A stretch of DNA of 64,000 bases, taken from contig CM067541.1 in the NCBI GenBank assembly GCA_034509755.1, positions 26,914,501 to 26,978,500 of the forward strand, read 5' to 3'. The first letter of the stretch is position 1. Each line of letters opens with the position of its first letter. The stretch is from Anisodus tanguticus (taxonomy: Eukaryota > Streptophyta > Magnoliopsida > Solanales > Solanaceae). The notes under the pieces were generated by a model. It was not told where the DNA came from and did no database searches. It saw only the letters and a program-made list of their open reading frames with translations. This document shows positions 23,019 to 33,254 of the stretch, piece by piece. The translations under genes and the position numbers were made by a program.

Positions 23019-24208
23019 GAGTAAATTTCTCGATGAATTTATCTACTAAAGTTACTTCTTTGTTTTTTATCAAGAAAATAATTAAACTATTCATTTGTTT
23101 CTATAAAAGACAACTCGCCGGAAACATACATAAAACCAACGGAAAATTCATTTTATGTAATCTAGTTGTACTGGTGGAAAAGAGTCGCATCACCTAGCTC
23201 TTAATTTTTTTTTGTGTACCCACAGAAGACTTGGGAATAGAAAGGATTCTCGACTCCAAGAGCAAACTCACAAGTAAGGGATTTTCATATCCAGTTTCCA
23301 CCACAGGTTTAACCTCCAGATAGTTTGAAGGTTTATCACTTCTACATGACTGTAAATTGAAACACAATCACCACCCGTTTATCGATACCAAATATGATTG
23401 TTGCTATTTTCTCTTCACTTGCTAACAGAAGATTTATTCTGAAAAGATGGAGATGATTATTGGAAACATTCAATTATTAAAACAATATTCATGCAACTAT
23501 TCCCTAAACGCTATTCAAAACACTTCTGCTCAAGCTATTAAGGGAATGACAAATCGGTTCGACGAATGTCAGATATGCAGCCTAGCAAGAATAAGTATTA
23601 GATGAGCAGGTCGACAAAAACAGAAAAAAAGCATTTCCCATACAATGATATTGCAAAAATAGAAAAATCCGGGATTAATTGGTGTAGCAGTGTAGTGGTT
23701 GTAACTCCAGTCTGCACAACTTAGACGGATGATTATGGGAGGTACGTAATAGAGATGTTACAACAATGTAAAACGAGCTAGGTGTTGCCGACCCTTTTAC
23801 ACAAGTAAAATCAGTATTCTTTTTATTGGTATGCCGCTCCGCGAGCAAGGAGCGAGCTAAGTAAATCTTACCTGAAAATGAGTGAGATTCTATTCTTTTT
23901 CCTTTGTCCTTTTTGTTTTGTCATTTTCTTTAATTTACTTAATGCATTCACAAGCGTTCGCATCGCTACCCTAGATTCGTGTTAAGGGCACACCAACAAG
24001 AACAACTTACTCTATTGACATAATATTCATTCATAGTGGCCAGGCGGACCGTTCTGAAGATGGAGGTGGTATTATGTAAGTTTCCACTGGTGTGACTTTT
24101 AAAGAAACAAACAAATAGTTCAGTGACTTTTTTTTGATAAAAAAACAAAGAAAAGTTACTTTAGTAGATAAATTCATCAAGTTGAGTGACCATTTGAGAA
24201 ATTTACTC
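23019..24208. mobile_element. Mutator-like element with about 100-bp terminal inverted repeats (1190 bp)
   Basis: The left end, from GAGTAAATTTCTC (23019) to about 23120, is the near reverse complement of the right end (about 24095-24208, ending GAGAAATTTACTC). Shared text includes GATGAATTTATCTACTAAAGT. The flanks are GTGGTTTGGT (23009-23018) and GTAGTTTGGT (24209-24218), a 10-bp direct repeat with one mismatch. Long inverted ends and a 9-10 bp duplication are hallmarks of Mutator-like elements. The interior has no transposase I can recognise, so it is non-autonomous. Confidence 0.8.
23195..23349 (-). other. Possible captured exon inside the Mutator-like element
   Basis: On the minus strand, TTTCAATTTACAG (a good splice acceptor) is followed from 23349 by open sequence. 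The translation includes SDKPSNYLEVKPVVETGY and ENPLLVSLLLESRILSIPKS. It runs to a stop near 23195, or to a possible donor GGTACAC at 23219. I do not recognise the protein. The open frame of about 50 codons with an acceptor in front resembles a gene fragment carried by a Pack-MULE, but chance is possible. Confidence 0.35.
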
Positions 24209-24446
24209 GTAGTTTGGTATTGAAAAAAAATCTGATCATAACTGGTTTGGTTTTGTTTTACGGAAAATGGTCATATTTGCCCCTTTATTATTGAAAATAA
24301 GCTATATTTTCCCTCCATTATACTTTTTCAATAAATATACCAAAGCTATATTTACTCCTCACTCGTTAAAACTAGCTATATTTATCCCACTTGTTAAAAT
24401 TTCATTTTCAGCTTTACAAAGCCACATGTCATGCTCTCACTGGAGC

Positions 24447-24871
24447 TTAACCACAACAAAAGAGAGTGGTGTCAACGTGAACAAAGTCTATACAAAGAAT
24501 CTCGAGGGAATCCACAACAACAATGAAAGATTATGTTCCTATCAAGATTTATCTATACTATTCTTGAGTTGTAATAATTAAGTTCTTGTGGTTATAAGAC
24601 AAGATCTTGATTACACTTATAGTGATTGTAATAGGTTTTGTTTTGTAAGAGACTTTATTGACTAGGTAGAGTCATTGAAGAATTAGGTGAGAAAGCCAAC
24701 AATTGAGAGAATTATTGAGGAGAGGGGAAGATACTGTATAGAACAGGTCCTTAGGTGTACATAGAGTTATAACCTTAAATCCGCTCGTGTTTAGTGTAGA
24801 GTGAGAAAATCCTACAAGAGGTAGGTCGTGATTTTCCTCCATTGAACAAGAAATTTTCCATATGAATTTTT
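24447..24871 (+). repeat. SIRE-type Copia LTR fragment
   Basis: It matches 38019-38455 (shared CTCGAGGGAATC, ATGTTCCTATCAA, TTGACTAGGTAGAGTCATTGAAGA, TCTTAGGTGTACATA). It is also the reverse complement of part of 39000-39420. It stops exactly where the reverse Gypsy LTR begins (24872). Just to the left, 24219-24446 is AT-rich with no gene. Confidence 0.8.
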
Positions 24872-26115
24872 TTGAATAAGAACTATGGATCCTAATGTTC
24901 CAAAATCCAAATTCAAGGAAATCCAAACAAGCACCTAACTCTTAGGAGGACCTCAAGGAAATTAGATTCCCAAGCAACCAAAAACAACAACAACAACAAC
25001 AACATACCAGTATAATCCCACAAGTGAGGTATGGGGAGGGTAGAGTGTACGCAGACCTTACCTCTACCTTGGGAGGTAGAGAGATTATTTCTGAAAGACA
25101 CTCGACTGAATAGAAAACATATCAAAGCAGGTCAGAAAAGAAATAATGAGAGCATACTATAGAAAGCAAGACAAAGTATTTCGAAACAGGACAAACAACA
25201 TCAAATAATAATAACAATAAAAGGACAAGAACTACAACAGAGATACGAAGAATACTAGTAAGGAATGCTACACGAGACAACGCCCTACTACCTACTACCC
25301 TTCTACCTTAATTCATGCCATCCACACCTTCCTATCTAAGGTCATGTCCTCGGTGAGCTGTAACTACGTCATGTCGCGTCTAATCACCTCACCACAATGC
25401 TTCTTTGGCCTACCTCTGCCTCTCCTGAAGCTATCCATAGCCAACCTCTCACATTTTCGCACTGGGGCATTCACACATCTCCTCTTCACATGGCCAAACC
25501 TTCTTAGCCTCCCCGCATCTCGTCCTCCATCGAGGCAACTCCCACCTTGTCCCGTATCACTTTATTCCAAAGCAACCCATCTTTCTAAATAAAGATTCAG
25601 TCAAAGGCTTTAACAAGCACTCAAACTCTCTCTCAAGAAAAAACAAAAATGTTCAACATAAACTAAGAATGAAAATTACCTAAGCTAGTTATTTATAGTT
25701 TTAGGCTAAGTTATTACACCAGAGGCCAAAAGTGGCCTTAAGGTTTGCAAAAATGGTCAAAACAATTGTATGTCTTGTCTTGCGGCTCCTCTTGTCTCCC
25801 AGATCACTCATCCAACACCATTATGTCTCGCAGGTGGTGTTTTCTTCAGCATCTCTCGCCACTTTGTTTCTGTCACCTGCTGCAGCTCTTGTGTGTCTCG
25901 CAGGGCACTCTTGAGACGTCTGCATCTCGGAGGTGGTATTATCTCCATAATTTGTCACCGCTTCATCTTTCCATGCAATCATCAATACTTGGAACCCTCG
26001 GGATGACATTAAGGCGTGCTCAAGTACGTCCATCTTTATGAACAATCCTTATAATGCTTGAAGTTCACAGGCTTGACTCCTCATAAACGGCCTTGATGCA
26101 ACTTGAATTGTATCA
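24872..26115 (-). repeat. 3' LTR of the reverse Gypsy element (left), split by an RTE insert
   Basis: It matches the right LTR from TTGAATAAGAACTAT to the edge TGTATCA at 26115. Without the insert (24980-25577 including the second duplication copy) it would be about 650 bp. Shared text includes CACCTAACTCTTAGGAGG and TTAAGGCGTGCTCAA. Confidence 0.88.
24980..25569 (-). mobile_element. 5'-truncated RTE LINE inserted in the Gypsy LTR
   Basis: On the minus strand it encodes the C-terminal LINE text also found at 19100-19200 (TEDMTLDRK) and then the tail with GGTAAGGTCTGCGTACACTCTACCC. It ends in a TTG repeat (seen as AACAACAACAAC at 24984). It is flanked by the 8-bp direct repeat AAGCAACC (24972-24979 and 25570-25577). 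The uninterrupted right LTR shows the empty site (AAGCGACCC near 32597). Confidence 0.9.
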
Positions 26116-26126
26116 TTCTCCCTTTC
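26116..26126 (-). other. Polypurine tract of the reverse Gypsy element
   Basis: The minus strand reads GAAAGGGAGAA directly before TGATACAATTC, the start of the left (3') LTR. Confidence 0.75.
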
Positions 26127-27060
26127 TTGGAAAGAATTTATTCTTAAATTTAAGGGGTCATCATCATGCAAATCAAAGAGGGAAAGATCACACACATTGA
26201 AGGTATTGTGAACTTGGTACTCCGGAGGAAGTTTAATCTTAAAGGAGTTATCATTGAGCCTTTCAAGCACTTCGAATGGTCCATCTCCTATCGGTATCAA
26301 CTTGGTATTCCTCTTGTTTAGAAACCATTCCTTGCGAAAGTGAATCCAAACCCAATCCCCCGGTTCGAGTACAACTCTTTTTCGTCCCTTGTTTGCCCTC
26401 TTGGCCATGTCATGGTTCTTTTTCTCAAGGCGAGTCTCATTTTTCATAGCTTCCGCTTTTGTTTCCATCTATACACAAACCAACATCTTGAGACAAAAGG
26501 GTGAGATCTAGAGGGGTTAGTGGGTTAAAACCATAAACAACCTCAAGTGGAGACATACCAATAGTACTATCAGTGACTCGATTATACGCAAATTCAACTA
26601 AAGGAAATTGATCTTCCCAAGATGCTAATTTTCCCTTAACATGACCCCAATCATAAAACTCAAAGTCCTATTCATAACTTCGGTTTGGCTATCTGTTTGT
26701 GGGTGACAAGAAGTAGAAAACAACAATCTATTCTCAAGTCTTCCCCATAATTCTTTTCAAAAGTGGCTAAGGAATTTAGAGTCCATATCGCTCACTATGG
26801 TCTTGGAAATAACATGTAGTTTGACCGCATTCTCAATAAATAAAGATGCAACATAAGAAGCTTCATCACACTTATGACATGCAATAAAATAAGCCATATT
26901 TGAAGAATCGATCAACAACAAAAAAAATACTATCTTTTCCCCGTTTAGTCCTCAGAAAGCCCAACACAGAATCCATAGAAATATCAAGCCAAGGTCTTTG
27001 AGGGTGGGGAAATGGGTATACAACCCATGGGGAAGAAGCCTATACTTCGCACTTCTACAT
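26127..27060 (-). pseudogene. Gypsy integrase remnant
   Basis: The C-terminal part (26468 down to 26127) reads GDWVWIHFRKEWFLNKRNTK, GDGPFEVLERLNDNSFKIKL and HNTFNVCDLSLFD, the typical end of Gypsy integrases. The core in 26480-26960 shows FIACHKCDEAS, VSDMDSKFLSHF (catalytic Asp), TDSQTEVMNR (catalytic Glu) and EFAYNRVTDSTIGMSPLEVVYG. It has a stop after SHF and frame changes, so it is inactive. Confidence 0.88.
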
Positions 27061-27259
27061 TCAACACGTTGACCATAAATTTTAGCCATATCATTATGCA
27101 TTTTTAGCCATTAAAATTATTCTTCAAGGATCCTCATAGTTTTGTCAATTGCAGAATGACCCGTTAAACCCCAAGAGGCACACAAAGTCTCTTGTCCTTG
27201 AACAAGAAACCATCAAATTTTGAATATGGAGTAGAATATCTAGACTAAGTTACCTTTCC

Positions 27260-28811
27260 ATTTTCCATTCTTCGCAATCTTGAATTTGTTTTGCTAAGAC
27301 GGGTCCTTGGGATACAATGTATTTAAACTTTTAAAACCCATCAATTTGGAAGATAAAGTATAACCAAAACATAATTTCTAGATAAGGCATCCACCACCAT
27401 ATTTTCTTTTCCCTTTTGTATTGAACTACATAAGGGAAAGTTTCAAGAAATTCAACCCATTTGGCATGCCTTTTGTTCAACTTTTCTTGGTCCCTAAGGT
27501 GTTTCAAGGACTCATGATCTGTTTGAATAAAAAACTATTTGGGCCGCAAGTAATGTTGCCAATTACCCAATGTCTAATCAAAACATACAATTCAAGATCA
27601 TAGGTGGAATAGTTCAAAATCACACCTTTAAGCTTTTCGCTAAAATCAGATCTTGCATTAAAATGGCATTGATACCTACTTTGCTAGCATCATATTCAAT
27701 TTCAAACATTCATTTCTTTCAAGGTCTCAAAGGCCCTTGCTTGTTCCTCACCCCAAGAAAAAGGTTTATCCTTTTGGATTACCTCGGTCAAGGGAGCGAC
27801 TATGGTTCTAAATCCATTAACAAACTTCATATACAAACTAGACAATACATGAAAGCTTCTCACATCACCGATGAATTTAGGAGTTGGTCAATTCTTAATA
27901 GCGTGTATTTTGGACTCATTTACCTAAACACCCATTGAGCTCACAACAAAACCCAAGAAAATAACTTCATCAATACAAAAATAATATTTTGCTGCATTAG
28001 CATAAAATTGTTCTTGTCTAAGTACGTGAAACACACACTTCAAATGATCAACATGCTCATTCATGGTCTTACTATACACCAAAATGTCATCAAAGTAAAC
28101 AACCACAAATTTGCCAATAAAAAGCTTCATCACATGATTTATTAAACGTATTAAAAGCATCACCAACCATTCATATAGACCAAATTAGGTCTTAAATGCC
28201 ATTTCCCACTCATCCCTGGGTTTCATCTGGATTTGATGGTAACCGTTCCTAAGATCAATTTTAATGCATGAACCATTCAACTCATCAAACATATCATCTA
28301 GTCGGGGAACGGGATGGCGATACATTACCATTATCTTGTTGATGGAATGACATTCAACATACATACGCCATGTTCCATCTTTTTTTTGAACTACGATGAT
28401 CGAAAATGCACATGTGCTCATGTTTTCTCTCACGACTCCCTTTTCAAGGAGTCCATCAACTTGCCTTTAAAGTTCCTTGGTATCCTCCGGGTTGTCCGAT
28501 AAGCTAGTTTGTTTGGTAGTTGAGAACATGTAATAAAGTCAATTTGGTGCTCGATTCCTCTTAGGGGTGGCAAACCCTTTGGAACTCTAGGGGAAACATT
28601 CATCATAATCATACAAGAGATAAAAAGTAGAACTAGGCAAAGAAGATGTTAATTTGTTAGAGTGTATAGAGTAGTCCCTGTTCATGATAAGGACTACCGT
28701 ACTTTGCTCATTGATCTCCTTCCTAATCTCCTTAAAACTTTCCATGAGAGTCACCTTATTCCACTTGGGCTCCCTTCTTTTCTCACCCCCTCTTTGGTAC
28801 CTTTTCTCCAC
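27260..28811 (-). pseudogene. Gypsy reverse transcriptase and RNase H remnant
   Basis: RT fingers and palm at 28433-28185 read VVQKKDGTWRMYVECHSINK, YRHPVPRLDDMFDEL and KIDLRNGYHQIQMKPRDEW. The next segment (28166-27924) reads LFIGKFVVVYFDDILVYSK and keeps the catalytic YFDD box (28086-28097). The connection to RNase H around 27730-27900 is recognisable from KGF.TIVAPLTEVI and SWGEEQARAFETLK. Upstream, 28612-28430 gives LPPLRGIEHQIDF. A stop near 28465 and several frame changes inactivate it. Confidence 0.88.
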
Positions 28812-29102
28812 TTGTTCCTACCTTACCTTTGCCTTTCTCCATTAGCTCCCTCATATTTCTGTATACCTCATTAACGTTAAAAGGTGACATAGGATAAAGA
28901 ATATACTTGCGCCTATTTTAGGTTATGGAATACCTATTAGACATCTCATCATGTCTTGAAGCCCGGTCGTATTTCCAAGGCCTTCAAAGTAAGAGATGAT
29001 AAGCTTGAATTGGAACCACATCACATAAGACCTCATCTTAGTAGTTCCTAATTTTGGACTTGATTGTAGCTTGTTGATGTACCTTCAACTCACCACACTC
29101 AT

Positions 29103-29345
29103 TTATCTATTGAAGTTTGTATGGAGAGCATGGGTAGAGGTCGGAAGTGTCAAGAATTCCAATAAGGTGGTAGTTACCACATTTGCACAACTTCCACTAT
29201 CAATGATCATAGCACACACATTCCCCTTTATGAGACAATTTGGGTGGAATACATTCTCCCTTTGGCTTGGGTCATCCATAGACTTACTTGCCATATCCCT
29301 CATAACAACATAGTTTGGAACGATAAGCTCCCCTTCTTGAGGCAA
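29103..29345 (-). pseudogene. Gypsy retropepsin (protease) remnant
   Basis: QRENVFHPNCLIKGNVCAMI followed by IDSGSCANVVTTTLLEFLTLP carries the DSG active-site triad and the SC.NV..TTL context seen in plant Gypsy proteases. Its upstream end is cut by the plastid insert starting at about 29346. Confidence 0.85.
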
Positions 29346-29602
29346 GGGTCAAAAAATAAATCTTTATTGGTTCTACCTCCTATTTTTTATGAAGAGAATG
29401 AATCTTTTTCTCGAAGGATCAGAAAAAACTAGGTCCGGATCTCATGCGGGAATGATTTGGAAGATCCAAAACCAAAAATAGTGGTATTTGCTAGCAACAA
29501 CATAATGGAGGCAATCACTCAATATAGATTGATCCGAAATCTGATTCAAATCCAATATAGTACCTATGGGTACATAAGAAATATATTGAATCGAATCGCT
29601 GA
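29346..29602 (+). other. ycf2: Plastid-derived insert: fragment of chloroplast ycf2
   Basis: The plus strand encodes KSLLVLPPIFYEENESFSRR, then (after one stop, where Trp would be) NDLEDPKPKIVVFASNNIME and QYRLIRNLIQIQYSTYGYIR. This matches chloroplast ycf2 as I remember it, nearly residue for residue. Its orientation is opposite to the host Gypsy pol frame, and it interrupts the protease. It is nuclear DNA of plastid origin (NUPT). The in-frame stop and the jump to unrelated sequence after YIRNILNRI mean it is non-functional. Confidence 0.88.
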
Positions 29603-29830
29603 CTGCATCAAAGATGCAGTGCTAGTATATCTGAGACTTCTTAATTGGCTAGTTGTAAATAGCCCCAGGGCTATGGAACAAAGGATTATCTCGGACCTAG
29701 ACTGAGGTATTGATGGTGATTTTATAATATCGCAAAACAGAATGTGATACGATGAGATAGAATGCAATATAAACAAAGATAGGGAACGGGTTACCTACTC
29801 TTAACGGGCAAAGCGAGCCCCTTTATTCTA
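29603..29830. other. Second part of the insert, possibly another plastid segment
   Basis: It begins at the ycf2 breakpoint with a small hairpin (CTGCATC / GATGCAG, 29606-29622). It continues with text that looks plastid-like to me (GGGAACGGGTTACC, GCAAAGCGAGCCCC) but that I cannot assign to a gene. Its right limit, where Gypsy gag sequence resumes, is approximate. Confidence 0.45.
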
Positions 29831-31440
29831 AATCATATAAAAACTATTCTTGCTAATCCATATGGCATGCTAATATCCTCATCACGCGACTTAGCATTTT
29901 GCTCACCCTCTTTATCATTACCAAAGTCATCATCCTCTTGGGTATCCTATTCTTCATCCCCTTCATACCCTCTTTCACCTTCTTCATCATCACAAAGGTC
30001 CTCAACTTTTACGACGAATTCTCTCGGATTGGGACACTCACTCATTTTATGACCATACCCTTGGCATTTATAACATTATAAAGGTTTAGGGTTGGTAACT
30101 CTTCTCTTGGCACATTCTTAGGAGCATTCTTCTCAATTTGATTGTTCCTTTCAAAGGGCTTCTTGAACTCTTGCATGATACCCTTTTTCTTTGGCCACAT
30201 GGAAGAAGAAGTTCCCCATTCCTTACTCTTATTCCATGGGGGTGATAACCCATTTGGTTTAAGTGATTTGTCTTCTTTGAGCCCTCTTTTAATCTCAATC
30301 TCCACATCAGTGGTATCAGGTTTTGATAGTTGTGGAGTCTCATTTGAGAAATAATTTCTCTATTCAACCCGGTTTGAAAACTAAGTCATGGCGTTGGGCT
30401 CATCTTCCTCAAAGTCATTCCTCATCTTTGCAAGTTTGAACTCATTGTAATACTTTTCTACACTTATGATTTTGCTTCAAGGTGTAGACCTTTTTTATTT
30501 GATCTTGTTTATACCAGTTGGTGACATATTTCTTCCCATGATCGCCTTCAACTCTTCCCAAGAAGGAGTAGGATCAAGTCCATGATTCCTCCTAATGTCA
30601 CTTCAGTTTTCCACCATGTAGAGGCAAATCTTTCAAATTGAGCAATGGCATAAGAAATCTTTCTCATAGAGAAAATTTCATCAGTGATGAAGATTCGGTC
30701 AAATTGCATCACCCAATTAAGAAAAACTTCAGGATTAGTGCCTCATTTGAAAGGTGGAAGAGTGACCTTGATAGAGTTGAGAATGTGATCCCGACCTTCT
30801 ACATTTTAGTGGTTTCCATAGTGGTCATCATCATATCATCGCCTTGGGGTTCATGAACTTGGTGACCTACACGGGCTTGATATCGTCCATTCCATCCCAC
30901 TTGAGAGATAAGACCATTCCTTCTGCCTCTTCCCTAATGTCCCCCTTTCAATCGTTGCCTTCTCCCTTGATAAACATATTCATCATCAACCTATTCTACC
31001 TCATCTTGATATTCATCACCCAATGATTGTTTATTACAGGTTGATTGACGTATGTTTGGAAGAGTTTGGCATGGTTGAGAGATATTTTATAGTAAATCGG
31101 TGGTATTTGGGGGTGGGGGTGCATTTATTCGATGTGTGGGGTGGTATTTTATGGTGTGGGATTATAAGTTTGGTGGAAAGTTTGGGGTGACATGGTAGGT
31201 GATGTGTCATAACACACACTACTTTTGGTTCCTTGATAATGAGTGTGAGGGAAAAAAAGATATTTTCCTCATACCTTCTTTAATTGCCCCTACTTCGCCA
31301 TCAATTGTTCTCATCTTGTCCTTGATGTTTCCTATTCGACCACTCATATTAGCTAGCATAGCCTCCACAAGTGTAGTTCCTCAAGTGGAAACTTGTGTTT
31401 CTTCTCCAGTAGTCATTGCACCTGCTTAAGATTCTCAACA
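29831..31440 (-). pseudogene. Gypsy gag remnant
   Basis: A zinc knuckle CYKCQGYGHKMSEC (C-x2-C-x4-H-x4-C) is encoded on the minus strand at about 30032-30075. A capsid-like gag domain at about 30560-30720 reads FLNWVMQFDRIFITDEI and ISYAIAQFERFASTWW, matching the Retrotrans_gag pattern. Many frame breaks occur. Confidence 0.8.
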
Positions 31441-32411
31441 AAAAAATGAAACAATGTTAGTAGTAAAGTAACCTCACAATCACTTGTGTTTACTCACCTT
31501 TGAATGCCTCACAATTGAATCGGCCGATAATTGTACCTTGTTTTAGTCCAGTGACTCACAAGGGTTCTAATTTCTACTCTCGGTTAGAGTGGATCTTTGT
31601 CAATTGAAGGACGGATGACTCAATTTAAAGTAACAGACGAATCAAGAATTTATCAATGAGATTAAAATGAAAAAGGCTTGAAAACTAATTGGCTCGAAAG
31701 AAATTAAGCTCTCAAGAACTAAACATCCTCAAGTAGGATCAATTACTAGAGTTAATTAGTTTAGATAATCAATGAAAATTGAAAGAGAAAATTCTTGAAA
31801 CTCACCCGTGGCACTCACAGGATGTGATTGCACAAATAAATTTCTGATGTGAAAATTCTTCTAGGGATTCGGGTTTTGGACTTTTTCTGATAGTTCCTGC
31901 TTCTTCTATTCCTTTGGTCCCAGCTCTTGAGATATTTCATCCCTTTTTAGCCTAAAACACTTTTTTCCAAATAGACTTGGGGTTTTAGGATCAAACTTGT
32001 ATTTTTTCAACTTTCTTCTTCAAGAATGTTTGAAGATCTTTAAGAACACTTGAACATTCAAAGATTTTCAGATCTTCAAATCAACTCAAATTCCTCCCAA
32101 ATTTCGAATTATAGGCCCTTATCACTAGGCAAATAAAGCCCAATAGGATTGAAGCTTCAATGTTGACTCTTTTTCAAAACCCAAGAGCTTGTTCTTCAAG
32201 CTTGAAACTCCAACAAATTGATTGATGCAAAATGACTCAAAAGAACTTGATACTTCGGGTTGGACTCTATTAACACTAGGGAACTCATATCTAGTGCTAG
32301 AAACAATAAAACAACAAGAAATCAAAACTATTTTTGATTTTTTGTAATATAAAGTTTTTTATTTTGTAGCAAATCCAAGACTAGATTTGATGGAACAAAT
32401 CTAAACTAGAC
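31441..32411. other. Gypsy 5' leader, no gene seen
   Basis: This AT-rich stretch lies between the gag remnant and the primer site, the usual place for the untranslated leader. I see no coding sequence. Confidence 0.5.
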
Positions 32412-32422
32412 TCTGATACTAA
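32409..32422 (-). other. Primer-binding site of the reverse Gypsy element
   Basis: On the minus strand TAGTATCAGAGT lies just inside the right LTR, which starts at 32424. It resembles TGGTATCAGAGC, the complement of the initiator tRNA-Met 3' end. Confidence 0.7.
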
Positions 32423-32423
32423 T

Positions 32424-33143
32424 TGATACAATATCAAATGCGGAATAAGAAACAACAAGAAATTAAAAGAATAAATAGACGACAAAGAAAGACTTGAATA
32501 AGAACTATAGATCCTAAGATTCCAAAATTCAAATTTAAGGAAATCTAACAAGCACCTAACTCTTAGGAGGGCCTCACTGGAAGAATTAGATTCCCAAGCG
32601 ACCCACGTTTCTAAACAAAGGTTGAATCAAAGGCTTCAACAAACACTCAAAATCTCTCTCAAGAGAAAAACAACAATATTCAATATAAACTAAGAATGAA
32701 AATGGCATAATCTAGCTTTTTATAATTTTAAGCTAAGTTATTACGCAAAATCTAAAAAATAGCACTCAAGGTTTGCAAAAATGGCAAAATGGTTGTCTGC
32801 CTCATTTTGCAGCTCCCCTGAGTATCGCAAGTCACTCTTGCGACACCATCTATGTCTCGCAGGTGGAGTTTCCTTCAATATCTCTAGCGCTTCATCTTTG
32901 TCACCTCTTGCGGCTCTTGTGCATCTTGCAGGGCACTCCTGAGACACCATCTGCATTTTGCAGGTAGTGTTATCTTCGCCATTCTTCGCCGCTTCATCTA
33001 CGCATGCAATCATCAACAGTGAAACCCCTGGGACGATATTAAGGCGTGCTCAATTACATCTATCTTCATGAATAACATTTATAATGCTTGAAATTCACAA
33101 GCTTGAATCCTCGTAAATGCCCTTAATGCAACTTATTGCATCA
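32424..33143 (-). repeat. 5' LTR of the reverse Gypsy element (right, 720 bp)
   Basis: It runs from TGATACAATATC to TTGCATCA. It matches the left LTR minus its RTE insert and is uninterrupted, so it gives the pre-insertion reference for that copy. Confidence 0.88.
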
Positions 33144-33222
33144 TGGTTGCACCTCATGTTGTTCAAAAAGGACAATCAATCACAAGACCACCATACTTTA
33201 AGATAATATTATGGATGATGAA

Positions 33223-33254
33223 ATACAAGAATACAAGAATACAAGAATACAAGA
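33223..33254. repeat. 8-bp microsatellite, ATACAAGA x4
   Basis: Four perfect head-to-tail copies lie shortly after the Gypsy right LTR. Confidence 0.95.

Larger units (their letters stand above)
24872..33143 (-). mobile_element. Reverse-strand Gypsy LTR retrotransposon, decayed, with nested inserts
   Basis: LTRs are at 24872-26115 (interrupted by an RTE insert) and 32424-33143. On the minus strand the internal order is gag, protease, RT, RNase H, integrase, which is the Gypsy order. The right LTR begins TGATACA, next to a primer site complementary to initiator tRNA-Met with mismatches. A purine tract precedes the left LTR. The first 70 bp of the left LTR's outer end are missing, so no target duplication can be checked. 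Plastid DNA lies inside at 29346-29830. All reading frames are broken. Confidence 0.9.

Noticed and set aside
25732..26041. Overlapping plus-strand open frames near 25.8 kb
   Set aside because: They lie in the left LTR of the reverse Gypsy element and recur, broken, in the right LTR.
29457..29705. An 82-codon plus-strand gene
   Set aside because: The first half is chloroplast ycf2 text and the second half is unrelated, so it is a plastid-derived fragment and not a nuclear gene.
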